A stretch of DNA of 64,000 bases, taken from positions 372,001 to 436,000 of the forward strand of contig NZ_JANFNS010000001.1 in assembly GCF_024436065.1 (NCBI RefSeq). The letters run 5' to 3'. The notes beneath the pieces are model-generated. The model was not told where the DNA came from. It worked only from the letters and a program-made list of their open reading frames with translations, and searched no databases. Origin of the DNA: Saccharibacillus sp. JS10 (GTDB lineage: Bacteria; Bacillota; Bacilli; Paenibacillales; Paenibacillaceae). The stretch's first letter is position 1. Each line of letters starts with the position of its first letter. A program made the translations under genes and the position numbers. Positions 48,111-56,017 of this stretch are shown here, in pieces.

Positions 48111-48779
48111 TTAGCTCCTTTCAGCTTTTTTCCATAGTTTTTTTGTTTCTCGAAGATCTTGTTCCAAAAGAGTCGCAACGATACCTTGTACCGTTTTTTT
48201 TAGATCCGTCGATAGTTTTTTGAGTTTAAGTGTATTGGCGTATTGATTGTTGATTTTCACTGCGACATCCCGTTCATCCGGATAATAAACGAACGTTTCT
48301 TTCCAATCGATTGGAAAGACTTCGAATTGCTCCGATATATAATCTTCTCCGGGCTCTTGCGAACCTTCGATCCAAATTTTTCGAAACGCGTACAGTTCGG
48401 ACATCGGACGTGTAGCGAAAAATTGATCCAACAAGCGAACGTTACGTCGAATCGAAGTTTGTTCGCATCCTACAACTAAAAATCGATAATCGACATCAGG
48501 AATCTTGTTAACCTGTTCCAAGTCATCCGTGTCGTATAAAACGACATCATAAGCCGTCAAAAGATCAGAATGACTATGTTCGCTCATTCTCCAAACATCG
48601 AATGTATCGTACTCATGCGGCTCGCCAGAAACTTCTAACGCCGGATAAGAAAATTCATAGGTCGACAATGTTGTAGCATCGACGATCAATACTTTCAAAT
48701 TAGCTTGTGCTAACGTTTTGGCTGTATAAAAAAGCAGATCTGTTTTGTCGCGATCTCCTATAAAAATAGCTGTTTTCAC
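48111..48779 (-). CDS. Second CpaE-like protein, strongly degenerate
   Basis: 222 residues from GTG at 48779 (AAGGAGG at 8 nt; the open frame extends 20 codons 5'). VKTAIFIGDRDKTDLLFYTAKTLAQANLKVLIVDATTLSTYEF keeps the beta-1, helix, beta-2 order of a MinD-like fold with a vestigial loop GDRDKTD. YDVVLYDTDD and YRFLVVGCEQTSIRRNVRLLDQF resemble the middle strands. No family was firmly recognised; the proposed relationship rests on this strand pattern and its place between CpaB-like and CpaE-like genes. Confidence 0.5.
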   Translation of the reverse strand: MKTAIFIGDRDKTDLLFYTAKTLAQANLKVLIVDATTLSTYEFSYPALEVSGEPHEYDTFDVWRMSEHSHSDLLTAYDVVLYDTDDLEQVNKIPDVDYRFLVVGCEQTSIRRNVRLLDQFFATRPMSELYAFRKIWIEGSQEPGEDYISEQFEVFPIDWKETFVYYPDERDVAVKINNQYANTLKLKKLSTDLKKTVQGIVATLLEQDLRETKKLWKKAERS

Positions 48780-48783
48780 CTTT

Positions 48784-49716
48784 TTATCCTCCTTCGTTTC
48801 CAGTCTGATTATCGAAATCGGATGGAGTATTGGATTCATTCGACGACTCGAATAACGGATTGTCTTGGTTACTCGGATTAATCGGGTTAAGGGTCGCTTT
48901 GTTATTCAAATACTTTTGAATATCTTCCGGTGTCAACAAATCGAGTCCGCTTTCGAGTTTGCTACGCATACGGCGTTCCAATTCTGTTTTGGCTTTTTCC
49001 ACAATATTTGGATTGTTTTCGATCAAATCCAACACTGCGGTATTTGAAGGATAGGTGACTTTTGCCGCTTGTTGTAATCCCGGCTCTACATAAGACACGG
49101 CATAGATCGAAGCATCATTTAAGTAGGCATCGACGATCGAAGACGACATGGTCAAAATCTCACGTTCGTTCATCTGGATCCAAAGCGTCCCTGCCGATAA
49201 ATTTTCAGTACGTTTTTTGGATAATACGATAAAGTCTTCTCCGGTCGGAAACTTCACTCGAATATCGACAAACTCTCCAATTTGCAAACGACTTGGCAAC
49301 TCGATCAAACGAAATTCTTGGTTACGCAGATCGTTCGGTGTAACTTCGCCGTCATAAAGTAACGACTCGCTTACCGGCGTATTTTGAGGCAGATCCACTT
49401 TGGCATAACGACCGATTGCGTCTGTAGAAGAAAGCATATTATCGGGTACTGTGGCTTTGATCACTTGTACTTGGATCAAATCATCTTCTCCAATCTCTTC
49501 TCCAGCTTGAATGTTTCGCGTCAAAGCAAATACTGAAGTTCGCTCAGCATCCATATTCGCAATTTGTTGTTCGTAACCACTGCGATCGACCTCGTAGTTT
49601 TTTTCGATATGATAGATATAAGGAATTCCTGCTGCTGCGCACACCACTAAAGCTGCTACAGCTCCCGCCCCCGCAGTCAACAGACGCTGACGCTGACGAA
49701 ATCTGATTCTAGACAT
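48784..49716 (-). CDS. CpaB/RcpC-like SAF-domain protein
   Basis: 310 residues from ATG at 49716 (AAAGGAG at 7 nt). A membrane helix (13-33) precedes an SAF domain (about 61-122: VFALTRNIQAGEEIGEDDLIQVQVIKATVPDNMLSSTDAIGRYAKVDLPQNTPVSESLL) and an RcpC-like segment (RLIELPSRLQIGEFVDIRVKFPTGEDFIVLSKK). In Gram-negative Tad systems CpaB supports the secretin; in Gram-positives it is membrane-anchored outside. The C-terminus is Asn/Ser/Asp-rich and probably disordered. Coupled to the next gene by a 4-bp gap. Confidence 0.82.
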   Translation of the reverse strand: MSRIRFRQRQRLLTAGAGAVAALVVCAAAGIPYIYHIEKNYEVDRSGYEQQIANMDAERTSVFALTRNIQAGEEIGEDDLIQVQVIKATVPDNMLSSTDAIGRYAKVDLPQNTPVSESLLYDGEVTPNDLRNQEFRLIELPSRLQIGEFVDIRVKFPTGEDFIVLSKKRTENLSAGTLWIQMNEREILTMSSSIVDAYLNDASIYAVSYVEPGLQQAAKVTYPSNTAVLDLIENNPNIVEKAKTELERRMRSKLESGLDLLTPEDIQKYLNNKATLNPINPSNQDNPLFESSNESNTPSDFDNQTGNEGG

Positions 49717-49752
49717 GTTGCTTCTCCTTTCGGTTTCCATAATGCGATAGTC

Positions 49753-51213
49753 TTAACGAAATCCAAATTTCAAAAAAGAACGACGTTCTTTTCGTACGTA
49801 CAATGAATGTAACAAGGGTTCCAATTCTTCACGTAAGTTTCCGTCAAAAGGTGAATCAAGCGGCGGAACCGCATAAACGTTTTTACTTCGTAATGTTCGG
49901 CGCATTTCTTTGACCGCTTCTTCGGTAGCAAAGGGAAGTAAATACGTCCATTTCGGACTGGAGCGCAGCGTCTCGCGATGAACGAACGATACCAATTCTT
50001 TGCTTCGCCATTCACTCCCCGAACCGACAATAATCGGAAGATCCGCTCGTAAAAATTCTTCGAAATCTCGGGATTCTTTGCATACGCCAAGATCAAGCAC
50101 GATATACCGATAACCTTTGCCAAACAGATCATGCAATCGCTCTTTTTCGGTCGCACACCAGTAATCCACACCTTGGACCGTAAAACTACGTCGTCCATTA
50201 AGCGATTCGCCTTCCCATTCAAGGGCGATCTTTTCAAAAGTATGAGCCCGGCGGCCTAACTCAACGATTGCTGTTTTGCCTCCTTCGCGAGACAATGTAT
50301 GAGCGACTGCGATCGCAGTATGTGTAGCTCCGCAGCCTGCAAAATTCCCCAGAATCGCAATGGTAGTCGTTCCTACGATAGAGGATGATGTAAATTGTTC
50401 ATCGTTACGATGATCTGTACGATGTCTAGGTTGGATCTGTTCTTTTGCATCGGTGATGCTGGCATAACGATCTTGACGACGATGACTAAGCATTTTACGC
50501 ATAACGGGTATACATCCAGCAGGAAGATCACTTCGAAGATGACGTTCCGCTTCGGATGTCCATTCGCTGAATCGTCCGCCAGTAGATAAGTAAAGCAGCA
50601 ACCCGCCTAACGCGTACTGATCGCTGGAAGGGTCGCTCTGCCCTTCGTATTGTTCGGGTGCCGCAAATCCAATCGTTCCAAGCTTGACCGTGTCTGCATT
50701 TTTATCGGGGTTCATATCTCTTGCAATACCAAAATCGATCAACCTAATTTGATTGTCTTTGCCGATCATAATATTGCCGGGCTTCAAATCTCGAAAAACA
50801 ATCGGCGGCTTCTGGGCATGTAAATACTCAAGGGTTTCGCAGATGGATATGAATAGTTCCAATACGAAAGGAATATCTAAATTCCCTCCACTACGGCGCA
50901 TCACTTCTCCTAAATTTTCGCCTTCGATATATTCCATGACCAAAAATACGCGGCCTTCAGCATCGGGTGCAAAAAAATCAGCAACTTGCGGTAAGCTGGC
51001 ATGTCTTAGTTTGATCAGCATCTTGGCTTCGTTTTCGATACGTTCGTAATCCGCAGTATGTGCAATCGTTTCTTTGACCGCCCACCATTTGCCGGGGAGT
51101 TTAGCATCGGATGTTAGATACACCCGACCCATTCCGCCGCTCCCGAGTACGCGCTCTACCCGATATCGATCTCCTATTATGGCTCCTCGCTCCAACTTTG
51201 GCGGGTACGACAT
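49753..51213 (-). CDS. Ser/Thr protein kinase fused to a CpaE/MinD-like domain
   Basis: 486 residues from ATG at 51213 (AAAGGAG). Kinase domain 10-265: G-loop GSGGMGRVY, K47, catalytic FRDLKPGN (Phe replaces the His of HRD, Asp142), DFG 160-162 and APE 185-187. From about 280 a MinD/CpaE-like domain begins: TTTIAILGNFAGCGATHTAIAVAHTLSREGGKTAIVELG, with Ala in place of the P-loop Lys; YRYIVLDLG follows. There is no membrane helix or PASTA repeat. As first gene of the Tad-like operon it may couple phosphorylation to pilus positioning or assembly; that is inference. Confidence 0.85.
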   Translation of the reverse strand: MSYPPKLERGAIIGDRYRVERVLGSGGMGRVYLTSDAKLPGKWWAVKETIAHTADYERIENEAKMLIKLRHASLPQVADFFAPDAEGRVFLVMEYIEGENLGEVMRRSGGNLDIPFVLELFISICETLEYLHAQKPPIVFRDLKPGNIMIGKDNQIRLIDFGIARDMNPDKNADTVKLGTIGFAAPEQYEGQSDPSSDQYALGGLLLYLSTGGRFSEWTSEAERHLRSDLPAGCIPVMRKMLSHRRQDRYASITDAKEQIQPRHRTDHRNDEQFTSSSIVGTTTIAILGNFAGCGATHTAIAVAHTLSREGGKTAIVELGRRAHTFEKIALEWEGESLNGRRSFTVQGVDYWCATEKERLHDLFGKGYRYIVLDLGVCKESRDFEEFLRADLPIIVGSGSEWRSKELVSFVHRETLRSSPKWTYLLPFATEEAVKEMRRTLRSKNVYAVPPLDSPFDGNLREELEPLLHSLYVRKERRSFLKFGFR

Positions 51214-51233
51214 GAATTCCACTCCTTTCCGAA

Positions 51234-51294
51234 CAAAAAAAGAAAGCACCCCTCGAAAAATAGATCGTAAGACCTAGATTAGGAGGGATGCTTT
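51234..51294 (-). terminator. Strong terminator in the leader of the Tad-like operon (possible attenuator)
   Basis: Minus strand AAAGCATCCCTC (51283-51294) pairs with GAGGGGTGCTTT (51243-51254), one wobble-type position, followed by CTTTTTTT. A 6-bp hairpin UAGGUC/GAUCUA sits in the loop. It ends about 12 nt before the kinase ribosome site and downstream of a promoter. AGGGA/UCCCU (51284-51298) could form a competing hairpin. It may also just terminate the upstream methyltransferase gene. Confidence 0.7.
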
Positions 51295-51322
51295 CCCTGT
51301 CCGCGCATATGATTTTGAAATC

Positions 51323-51352
51323 ATTATAAGCTTATTGCTTGCTAAGTGTAAA
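51323..51352 (-). promoter_or_regulatory. Candidate promoter of the Tad-like operon
   Basis: Minus strand TTTACA (51347-51352), an 18-nt spacer and a perfect TATAAT (51323-51328). It would give a leader of about 100 nt containing the terminator hairpin. Confidence 0.6.
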
Positions 51353-51362
51353 GACCTATTTT

Positions 51363-52445
51363 CTAATATTTAATCATATAAAGCGTAATTTCTTCTCGAT
51401 TATGGAATAACTGTTTAGCCCGTTGTACTTGCAAACGCGAATTTTCGAACGAAGAAATTACGTCTTTGATCAACGCCATAGGCTTTTTGTGCATGAGTTT
51501 AATGGTAATAATTGCTGTACCGCCCGGGCTTAAAGCATGGAGCAAATCGGTAACCATCTGCACCATAAGTTTAGGGCTCCAACTCATATCGCATACCAGC
51601 AAATCGAACTCATTTTCACGGAATTTGACTTCATTTGCATTTTTGCGAACATAGGTCAAATTAGGCATCTTGAGTAAGGAAGGGTGTAATTTTGCAGGGT
51701 CTACTGCCGTTACTTTCAGACCACGCTCCAGCAAGAACGATGTCCAGCCTCCTGGCGCAGCTCCAATATCAACGGCGCTCCGGTACGCTGAAAAATCCAG
51801 ACCGAATTCGCGTTCTGCTTCAAGCAACTTGAATTTGGCACGCGACAATTGGCCTTCTTCTCGGCGGAACCGAATTGCGCCGCCGCTCCAATCCGACAAA
51901 TTGTCTTCTGGACGCGAAATTCCCGCATAAATATCAGTAGCAGTCACATATACAGAAACAATCCAATCGGAACCTGAGGCTACCCATTCCGCTTCCGAAT
52001 CACGTAATGATTCTTCTAGCCATTCTTTTAACTGTGCTGCACTTTCACCACCGGCATCAGCACTTTTGCGAACTTGCAAAGCTACTTTAACACCGGCTCC
52101 GATCTGATTATTGCTTTGAATAAAAGAAGCTACTTCAGTCAGCGATTCGCCGATATTTTCACCTGAACGTTGAAATTGAACCGGTTGAATATGACGCAAA
52201 AAGATCGGACGACTCTCCGTAATCTTTTGTACGACTTGAGCTTGACCTTCATTCAGTGTAACTAACAAGACTTCGCGATCGCTTAATACACTGCTTTTGA
52301 CCGAACCGAACAATCGACGTAATTCTTCTTGCGCATAAGCGGCAAAATCGTGATTGGCTGTGCAAATAAATAGACTTTCTTGTCCTTCAGGCGTTGATCC
52401 TTCTTCCGAATCTTGATGCTGGGTTGTCAATTCTTGCTCATTCAA
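51363..52445 (-). CDS. RlmM/FtsJ-like SAM-dependent methyltransferase
   Basis: 360 residues, TTG start with GGAGG 10 nt upstream. An N-terminal THUMP-like region is followed by an RrmJ/FtsJ fold: SRAKFKLLEAE (first Lys of the K-D-K-E tetrad), VDIGAAPGGWTSFLLERGLKVTAVDP (SAM motif I), LLVCDMSW (Asp), AIITIKL (Lys) and REEITLYMIKY (Glu). This fits RNA 2'-O-ribose methylation, as by RlmM on 23S rRNA C2498, but the exact target is not provable. It ends the rnz-led run. Confidence 0.85.
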   Translation of the reverse strand: MNEQELTTQHQDSEEGSTPEGQESLFICTANHDFAAYAQEELRRLFGSVKSSVLSDREVLLVTLNEGQAQVVQKITESRPIFLRHIQPVQFQRSGENIGESLTEVASFIQSNNQIGAGVKVALQVRKSADAGGESAAQLKEWLEESLRDSEAEWVASGSDWIVSVYVTATDIYAGISRPEDNLSDWSGGAIRFRREEGQLSRAKFKLLEAEREFGLDFSAYRSAVDIGAAPGGWTSFLLERGLKVTAVDPAKLHPSLLKMPNLTYVRKNANEVKFRENEFDLLVCDMSWSPKLMVQMVTDLLHALSPGGTAIITIKLMHKKPMALIKDVISSFENSRLQVQRAKQLFHNREEITLYMIKY

Positions 52446-52533
52446 AATACGTTAACCTCCACAGAACTTACGTTTCAAAAGATACTTGATCTTTACGTCC
52501 GTTCTTTTTTGTTCATTATACTTGCAAATCTAC

Positions 52534-52848
52534 TTAATGTTGAGCGATAAAATCAAGCAGATACGGCACAGACTGAATCGCATATACCGTATTCGGATTT
52601 CCTTTGGAAGCAGGGTCGAAAATACTGAGCGAAGGCGTACTGCGAATCCGGTAGGTCTGAATAAATTCATGGGCGAAATTCAGATCCAGCGCATAAATTT
52701 CGATTTCATGATTCATCTGTTCGACCACATCCAGCATTCTGCGTGCCGCTTTGCAAGTTCCGCAAAAAGGCGTATGCCCAAAAACGATCACGCGTCGCTC
52801 TCCCGCTTCAATCCAACCGGCGAGTTCGCGTTGCGTTATTTCTCTCAT
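52534..52848 (-). CDS. Thioredoxin family protein
   Basis: 104 residues with active site FCGTC (Thr instead of the usual Pro of CGPC) in VIVFGHTPFCGTCKAARRMLDVVEQM and the cis-Pro loop in RIRSTPSLSIF. A YtpP-like small thioredoxin, cytosolic, for thiol-disulphide exchange. Its ATG overlaps the stop of the upstream receiver-like gene (ATGA), so they are translationally coupled. Confidence 0.9.
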   Translation of the reverse strand: MREITQRELAGWIEAGERRVIVFGHTPFCGTCKAARRMLDVVEQMNHEIEIYALDLNFAHEFIQTYRIRSTPSLSIFDPASKGNPNTVYAIQSVPYLLDFIAQH

Positions 52849-53210
52849 CGGCTCGATTCATTCGCAACGCGTCTGCGAACCTCTTCCGGCATTGAACCTT
52901 GATGCAAAACGACATGATCCGGTTTGGATGCGTACAAAATTCCATACATGCTACGACGTCCATATTCACTGGAAGTATGCAAATAAATTTCGCGCGGGAA
53001 CGTGCCATTCGCTACAATACGCGCCGCTACTTCACTCCCACTCAGTTCGCCGGGGCCCATCTCATGATCGAGCGACAAAATGCCGACTTCGCAAACTTTA
53101 AGCATTTCCAGACATTCTTCGCCTGTACGTGCCAACGCAAAACCTTCCGGGCAAGGACGCCAATCGTCCATATACAAATCGATTTTCGGTTTGCTTTCTA
53201 TCGAATTCAT
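52845..53210 (-). CDS. Cyclic-phosphate-processing receiver-like protein (cREC type)
   Basis: 121 residues: IDLYMDDWRPCPEGFALARTGEECLEMLKVCEVGILSLDHEMGPGELSGSEVAARIVANGTFPREIYLHTSS. The D-D-x-R-x-x-P-x-G start and the LSLDHEMG strand match small stand-alone receiver-like domains described as cREC, thought to act in cyclic-phosphate RNA or nucleotide metabolism. In this run with RNA enzymes (rnz, RlmM-like) an RNA role is plausible. Activity not demonstrable from sequence. Confidence 0.72.
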   Translation of the reverse strand: MNSIESKPKIDLYMDDWRPCPEGFALARTGEECLEMLKVCEVGILSLDHEMGPGELSGSEVAARIVANGTFPREIYLHTSSEYGRRSMYGILYASKPDHVVLHQGSMPEEVRRRVANESSR

Positions 53211-53243
53211 AGGTTCACTCCTTCCGTATAGATAGATTTGGGT

Positions 53244-54071
53244 TCAGGAAAACACAGGAGTCTGTTCGTACTGGCACTGCGGGCAATAGTAAGCTTTTTT
53301 GCCGGACACATCCATCTTTTCGACTTTTGCTCCCTCTTCTGTACAAGCTTCGCCTTCACGCTCATAGACTTTACATTGCGACAAATATCCGCCTGTCACG
53401 GTATCGCCTGCATACAAAGGAGTTTGAAGCGAACCGCCTGCTTCGATCGCCGCGCCCAATACATTTTCGATCGCTTCATATAGACGAGCTGCACTTTCCC
53501 CGTTGAGGTCTTGCACTTTAACCGAAGGTAACAATCCTGCTTCAAAAGCAATCTCGTCTGCATAACGTGGACCGATTCCTGCCACTAATTTTTGTCCGGT
53601 CAACAAACTACGCAGCGCGCCGCGACGTTTTTTCAATTGCGTCACAAACAATTCTGGAGTGAGTTGACGTGAAAATGGATCAGGCCCAAGCGTTTTCACG
53701 ACTTCGTCCAGACCGCGTACGGTCATTAGGCGAAGTACACTCGCTTTTCCCGCAATATATAACGTTTTTTCACCAAAACCAATCTCGGCTTGCGCGTTAA
53801 AAGGTGGTTGTTCCTCGCCGTCTCCGCAATAGAGCGCTCCGTCTTTCGCTAAAGCGATCAACAAACGATGACCGTTATCCAGATGGAAAATCAAAAAAGT
53901 ACCTCGACGTTCTAAAAACAATAAGGTTCGTCCTTCTAAAGCTCCGGCAAATTCTTCAGGTGTTACATCGGTACTGCGCTCATTGACAAGAAGTACACGC
54001 TCAATCGGACGATCCAAAATCCATTCGCCCAGCTGTCTGCGATAGTGTTCGATTTCAGGTAATTCAGTCAT
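53244..54071 (-). CDS. Fpg/Nei-like DNA glycosylase homologue lacking key catalytic residues
   Basis: 275 residues with the Fpg plan: N-terminal beta domain, H2TH (KLVAGIGPRYADEIAFEAGLLPS) and C-terminal zinc finger. But the residue after Met is Thr (MTELPEIE) instead of the catalytic Pro2; the RRGKYL Lys is Thr58 (RRGTFL); the H2TH Asn of GxGNxYADE is Pro168; and one zinc Cys is replaced (EACTEEG, with CPQC kept). Glu3 is retained. So glycosylase activity of the normal type is doubtful; it may be a binding protein or use another mechanism. Good ribosome site (AAAGGAACG) fixes the start. Confidence 0.8.
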   Translation of the reverse strand: MTELPEIEHYRRQLGEWILDRPIERVLLVNERSTDVTPEEFAGALEGRTLLFLERRGTFLIFHLDNGHRLLIALAKDGALYCGDGEEQPPFNAQAEIGFGEKTLYIAGKASVLRLMTVRGLDEVVKTLGPDPFSRQLTPELFVTQLKKRRGALRSLLTGQKLVAGIGPRYADEIAFEAGLLPSVKVQDLNGESAARLYEAIENVLGAAIEAGGSLQTPLYAGDTVTGGYLSQCKVYEREGEACTEEGAKVEKMDVSGKKAYYCPQCQYEQTPVFS

Positions 54072-54092
54072 TGGTTATCGTTCCTTTCGTTT

Positions 54093-54899
54093 TCAATGTA
54101 AAGTTAGCACCCATTGCTCGATCTCTTGTAAATTATGCTTGATCAGATCCGGTTTACTCTCTGCAAGTTTCTGGTGAATCTCTATATTTTGCGGCGTTGT
54201 GACGCCTTCGTCTGTGAGCAAAAGTAATGAACGACAACCAGATTGAGTACCCGCTTTGATATCGGTCATCATATTGTCGCCAATAATCGTCACTTCAGAA
54301 GCTTGAGTATTCAATAATGTAAAAGCGAAATTCATCAAAATCGCGGACGGCTTACCGATTACGATTGGCTCAGTGCCCGTCATCGCTTTTAATGCCGACC
54401 CCAATGTTCCGGCTCCGGGCATCAAACCTCCAGCTCCAGGCAATAAAAGATCCGGATTAGTCGAAATAAAAGTCGCACCCGCCAATATCAAACGACCTGC
54501 CTCAGCAAGCTTTTGATAAGAGAACTCTCGGTCTATACCTTGCACCACATAATCGGGAATAGCATCTACGCTGTCAACAATAGTAAGACCTGCTTCTGTT
54601 ATCGCACTGCGTAATCCGTGTTCTCCAAAAACAGCAACAGTCGCGTCCGCCTTATGTTCGGCAATATAAGCGGCTGTAGCCATAGAAGACGTGCAGACTT
54701 GCTGAGGGGTAGCCGGTATGCCCATTTTGTTCAATCTTGCTGAGACATCTTGAGGCGTTGCCGATGAATTATTGGTTAAAAATAAAAACGGAATCCCTTG
54801 TTCGTTTAACGTTGTAATCAATGTATCGGCACCAGGCACCATACGTTCCCCATGATACAACGTTCCATCCAAATCAATTAGCAGACAGTTTTGCGCCAT
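54093..54899 (-). CDS. NagD-like HAD-IIA phosphatase
   Basis: 268 residues. LLIDLDGTLYHG (motif I), FLTNNSSATP (motif II), the C2-type cap, GKPSAILMNFAF (motif III Lys) and TIIGDNMMTDIKAGTQSGCRSLLLLTD (motif IV) are the TIGR01457/NagD pattern. It probably dephosphorylates nucleotides or sugar phosphates. It lies in the rnz-led operon with an 18-bp gap upstream and 21-bp gap downstream. Confidence 0.9.
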   Translation of the reverse strand: MAQNCLLIDLDGTLYHGERMVPGADTLITTLNEQGIPFLFLTNNSSATPQDVSARLNKMGIPATPQQVCTSSMATAAYIAEHKADATVAVFGEHGLRSAITEAGLTIVDSVDAIPDYVVQGIDREFSYQKLAEAGRLILAGATFISTNPDLLLPGAGGLMPGAGTLGSALKAMTGTEPIVIGKPSAILMNFAFTLLNTQASEVTIIGDNMMTDIKAGTQSGCRSLLLLTDEGVTTPQNIEIHQKLAESKPDLIKHNLQEIEQWVLTLH

Positions 54900-54917
54900 C
54901 TCGTTTTCATCCTTTTT

Positions 54918-55853
54918 TCAATTCATACTCGAACGGGCACAAATAGGGTACGACTGATGTTCGATCGCAAGCTCAGTATTCGAAAATATAGCTTGAGCTT
55001 CGTGCAGTAAAGGCTGCAATTGTTCTACGTCTTTATACCTTGAACTGAAATGCGTCAAAATCAACTGCCCGACTTGAGCTTGCGATGCCGCTTCTGCCGC
55101 TTGAACCGCTGTACTGTGATAATATTTATGCGCCAGATCGGCAAATTCTTCGGTGAAGGTTGCTTCATGAACCAATACATCTGCTCCAACCGCTAAAGGA
55201 TGAATACCCGGGCATGGACGTGTATCGCCGAGAATCGTGACAATTCGCCCTCGCTTGGGTTGACCAAGTACTTCCTCCGGTTGTATGGTGCGTCCATTCA
55301 CCGAAATACATTCTCCATTCTTAAGCTTACCGTATTCCGGTCCCGGACGCACGCCCCATTCTTGCAGAAGTTCCATATTCAAGCTGCCGGGACGATCTTT
55401 TTCCGTAATCCGATAGCCGTAACTTTCAATCCGATGCTCTAACGCTTGAGCTTCGACTTTGATTTGTTCGTCTTCGAAAATCAATCCGCCTGAATGTTCC
55501 ACAATATCCAGACCAAATTCGATTCGACTTTGCGTCGCACGAAGTGTCGATTCCAGAAAATCTTTAAGCCCATGAGGGCCGTAAATCGTCAGTGCAGGCG
55601 CTCCTTCATGTGAAGAACGACTAGATAATAATCCGGGTAAGCCAAAAATATGATCCCCGTGCATATGCGTAATAAAAATCTTTTCCAACTTGCTCAATTT
55701 GATCGGCGAACGTAACACTTGATGTTGCGTTGCTTCTCCGCAATCGAACAGCCATGTGCTTCGCCGTTCCTCCAACAATTGGAGCGCGACGGACGTCACA
55801 TTACGTTGTGTGGTCGGCAAACCTGCATTCGTGCCGAGAAAATAAAGTTCCAC
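54918..55853 (-). CDS. rnz: Ribonuclease Z
   Basis: 311 residues, standard for the short form. MELYFLGTNAGLPTTQRNVTSVAL, the metallo-beta-lactamase motif ITHMHGDHIFGLPGLL, LGDTRPC, HEATF and LTHFSSRYKDVEQL provide the zinc ligands. It cuts tRNA precursors 3' of the discriminator base. First gene of a six-gene leftward unit (rnz, NagD-like, Fpg-like, cREC, thioredoxin, RlmM-like). Confidence 0.95.
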   Translation of the reverse strand: MELYFLGTNAGLPTTQRNVTSVALQLLEERRSTWLFDCGEATQHQVLRSPIKLSKLEKIFITHMHGDHIFGLPGLLSSRSSHEGAPALTIYGPHGLKDFLESTLRATQSRIEFGLDIVEHSGGLIFEDEQIKVEAQALEHRIESYGYRITEKDRPGSLNMELLQEWGVRPGPEYGKLKNGECISVNGRTIQPEEVLGQPKRGRIVTILGDTRPCPGIHPLAVGADVLVHEATFTEEFADLAHKYYHSTAVQAAEAASQAQVGQLILTHFSSRYKDVEQLQPLLHEAQAIFSNTELAIEHQSYPICARSSMN

Positions 55854-55961
55854 AGCCGCACTCCTCCTTTTAGACGTTAAATTATACCTTAAATGCTTAT
55901 TTAATACCCGAGTGTGTCATTTCATAATCGTAATGAGTGGTTGGATCAAAAGCTTAAAGTG

Positions 55962-55994
55962 AAAAAAAAGCCCGTCCGCCACAGCGGACGGACG
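55962..55994 (-). terminator. Terminator after the HAD hydrolase gene
   Basis: Minus strand CCGTCCGC and GCGGACGG, 4-nt loop, then GCTTTTTTTT. Confidence 0.9.
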
Positions 55995-56017
55995 GCATAT
56001 CGATTATGGAGTGGATC

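Noticed and set aside
51234-51316. c-di-GMP-I (GEMM) riboswitch in the leader of the Tad-like operon
   Set aside because: The leader contains ACAGGGAAAGC but none of the rest of the conserved GEMM core or its two-helix plan. It is left as an unclassified attenuator-like leader.
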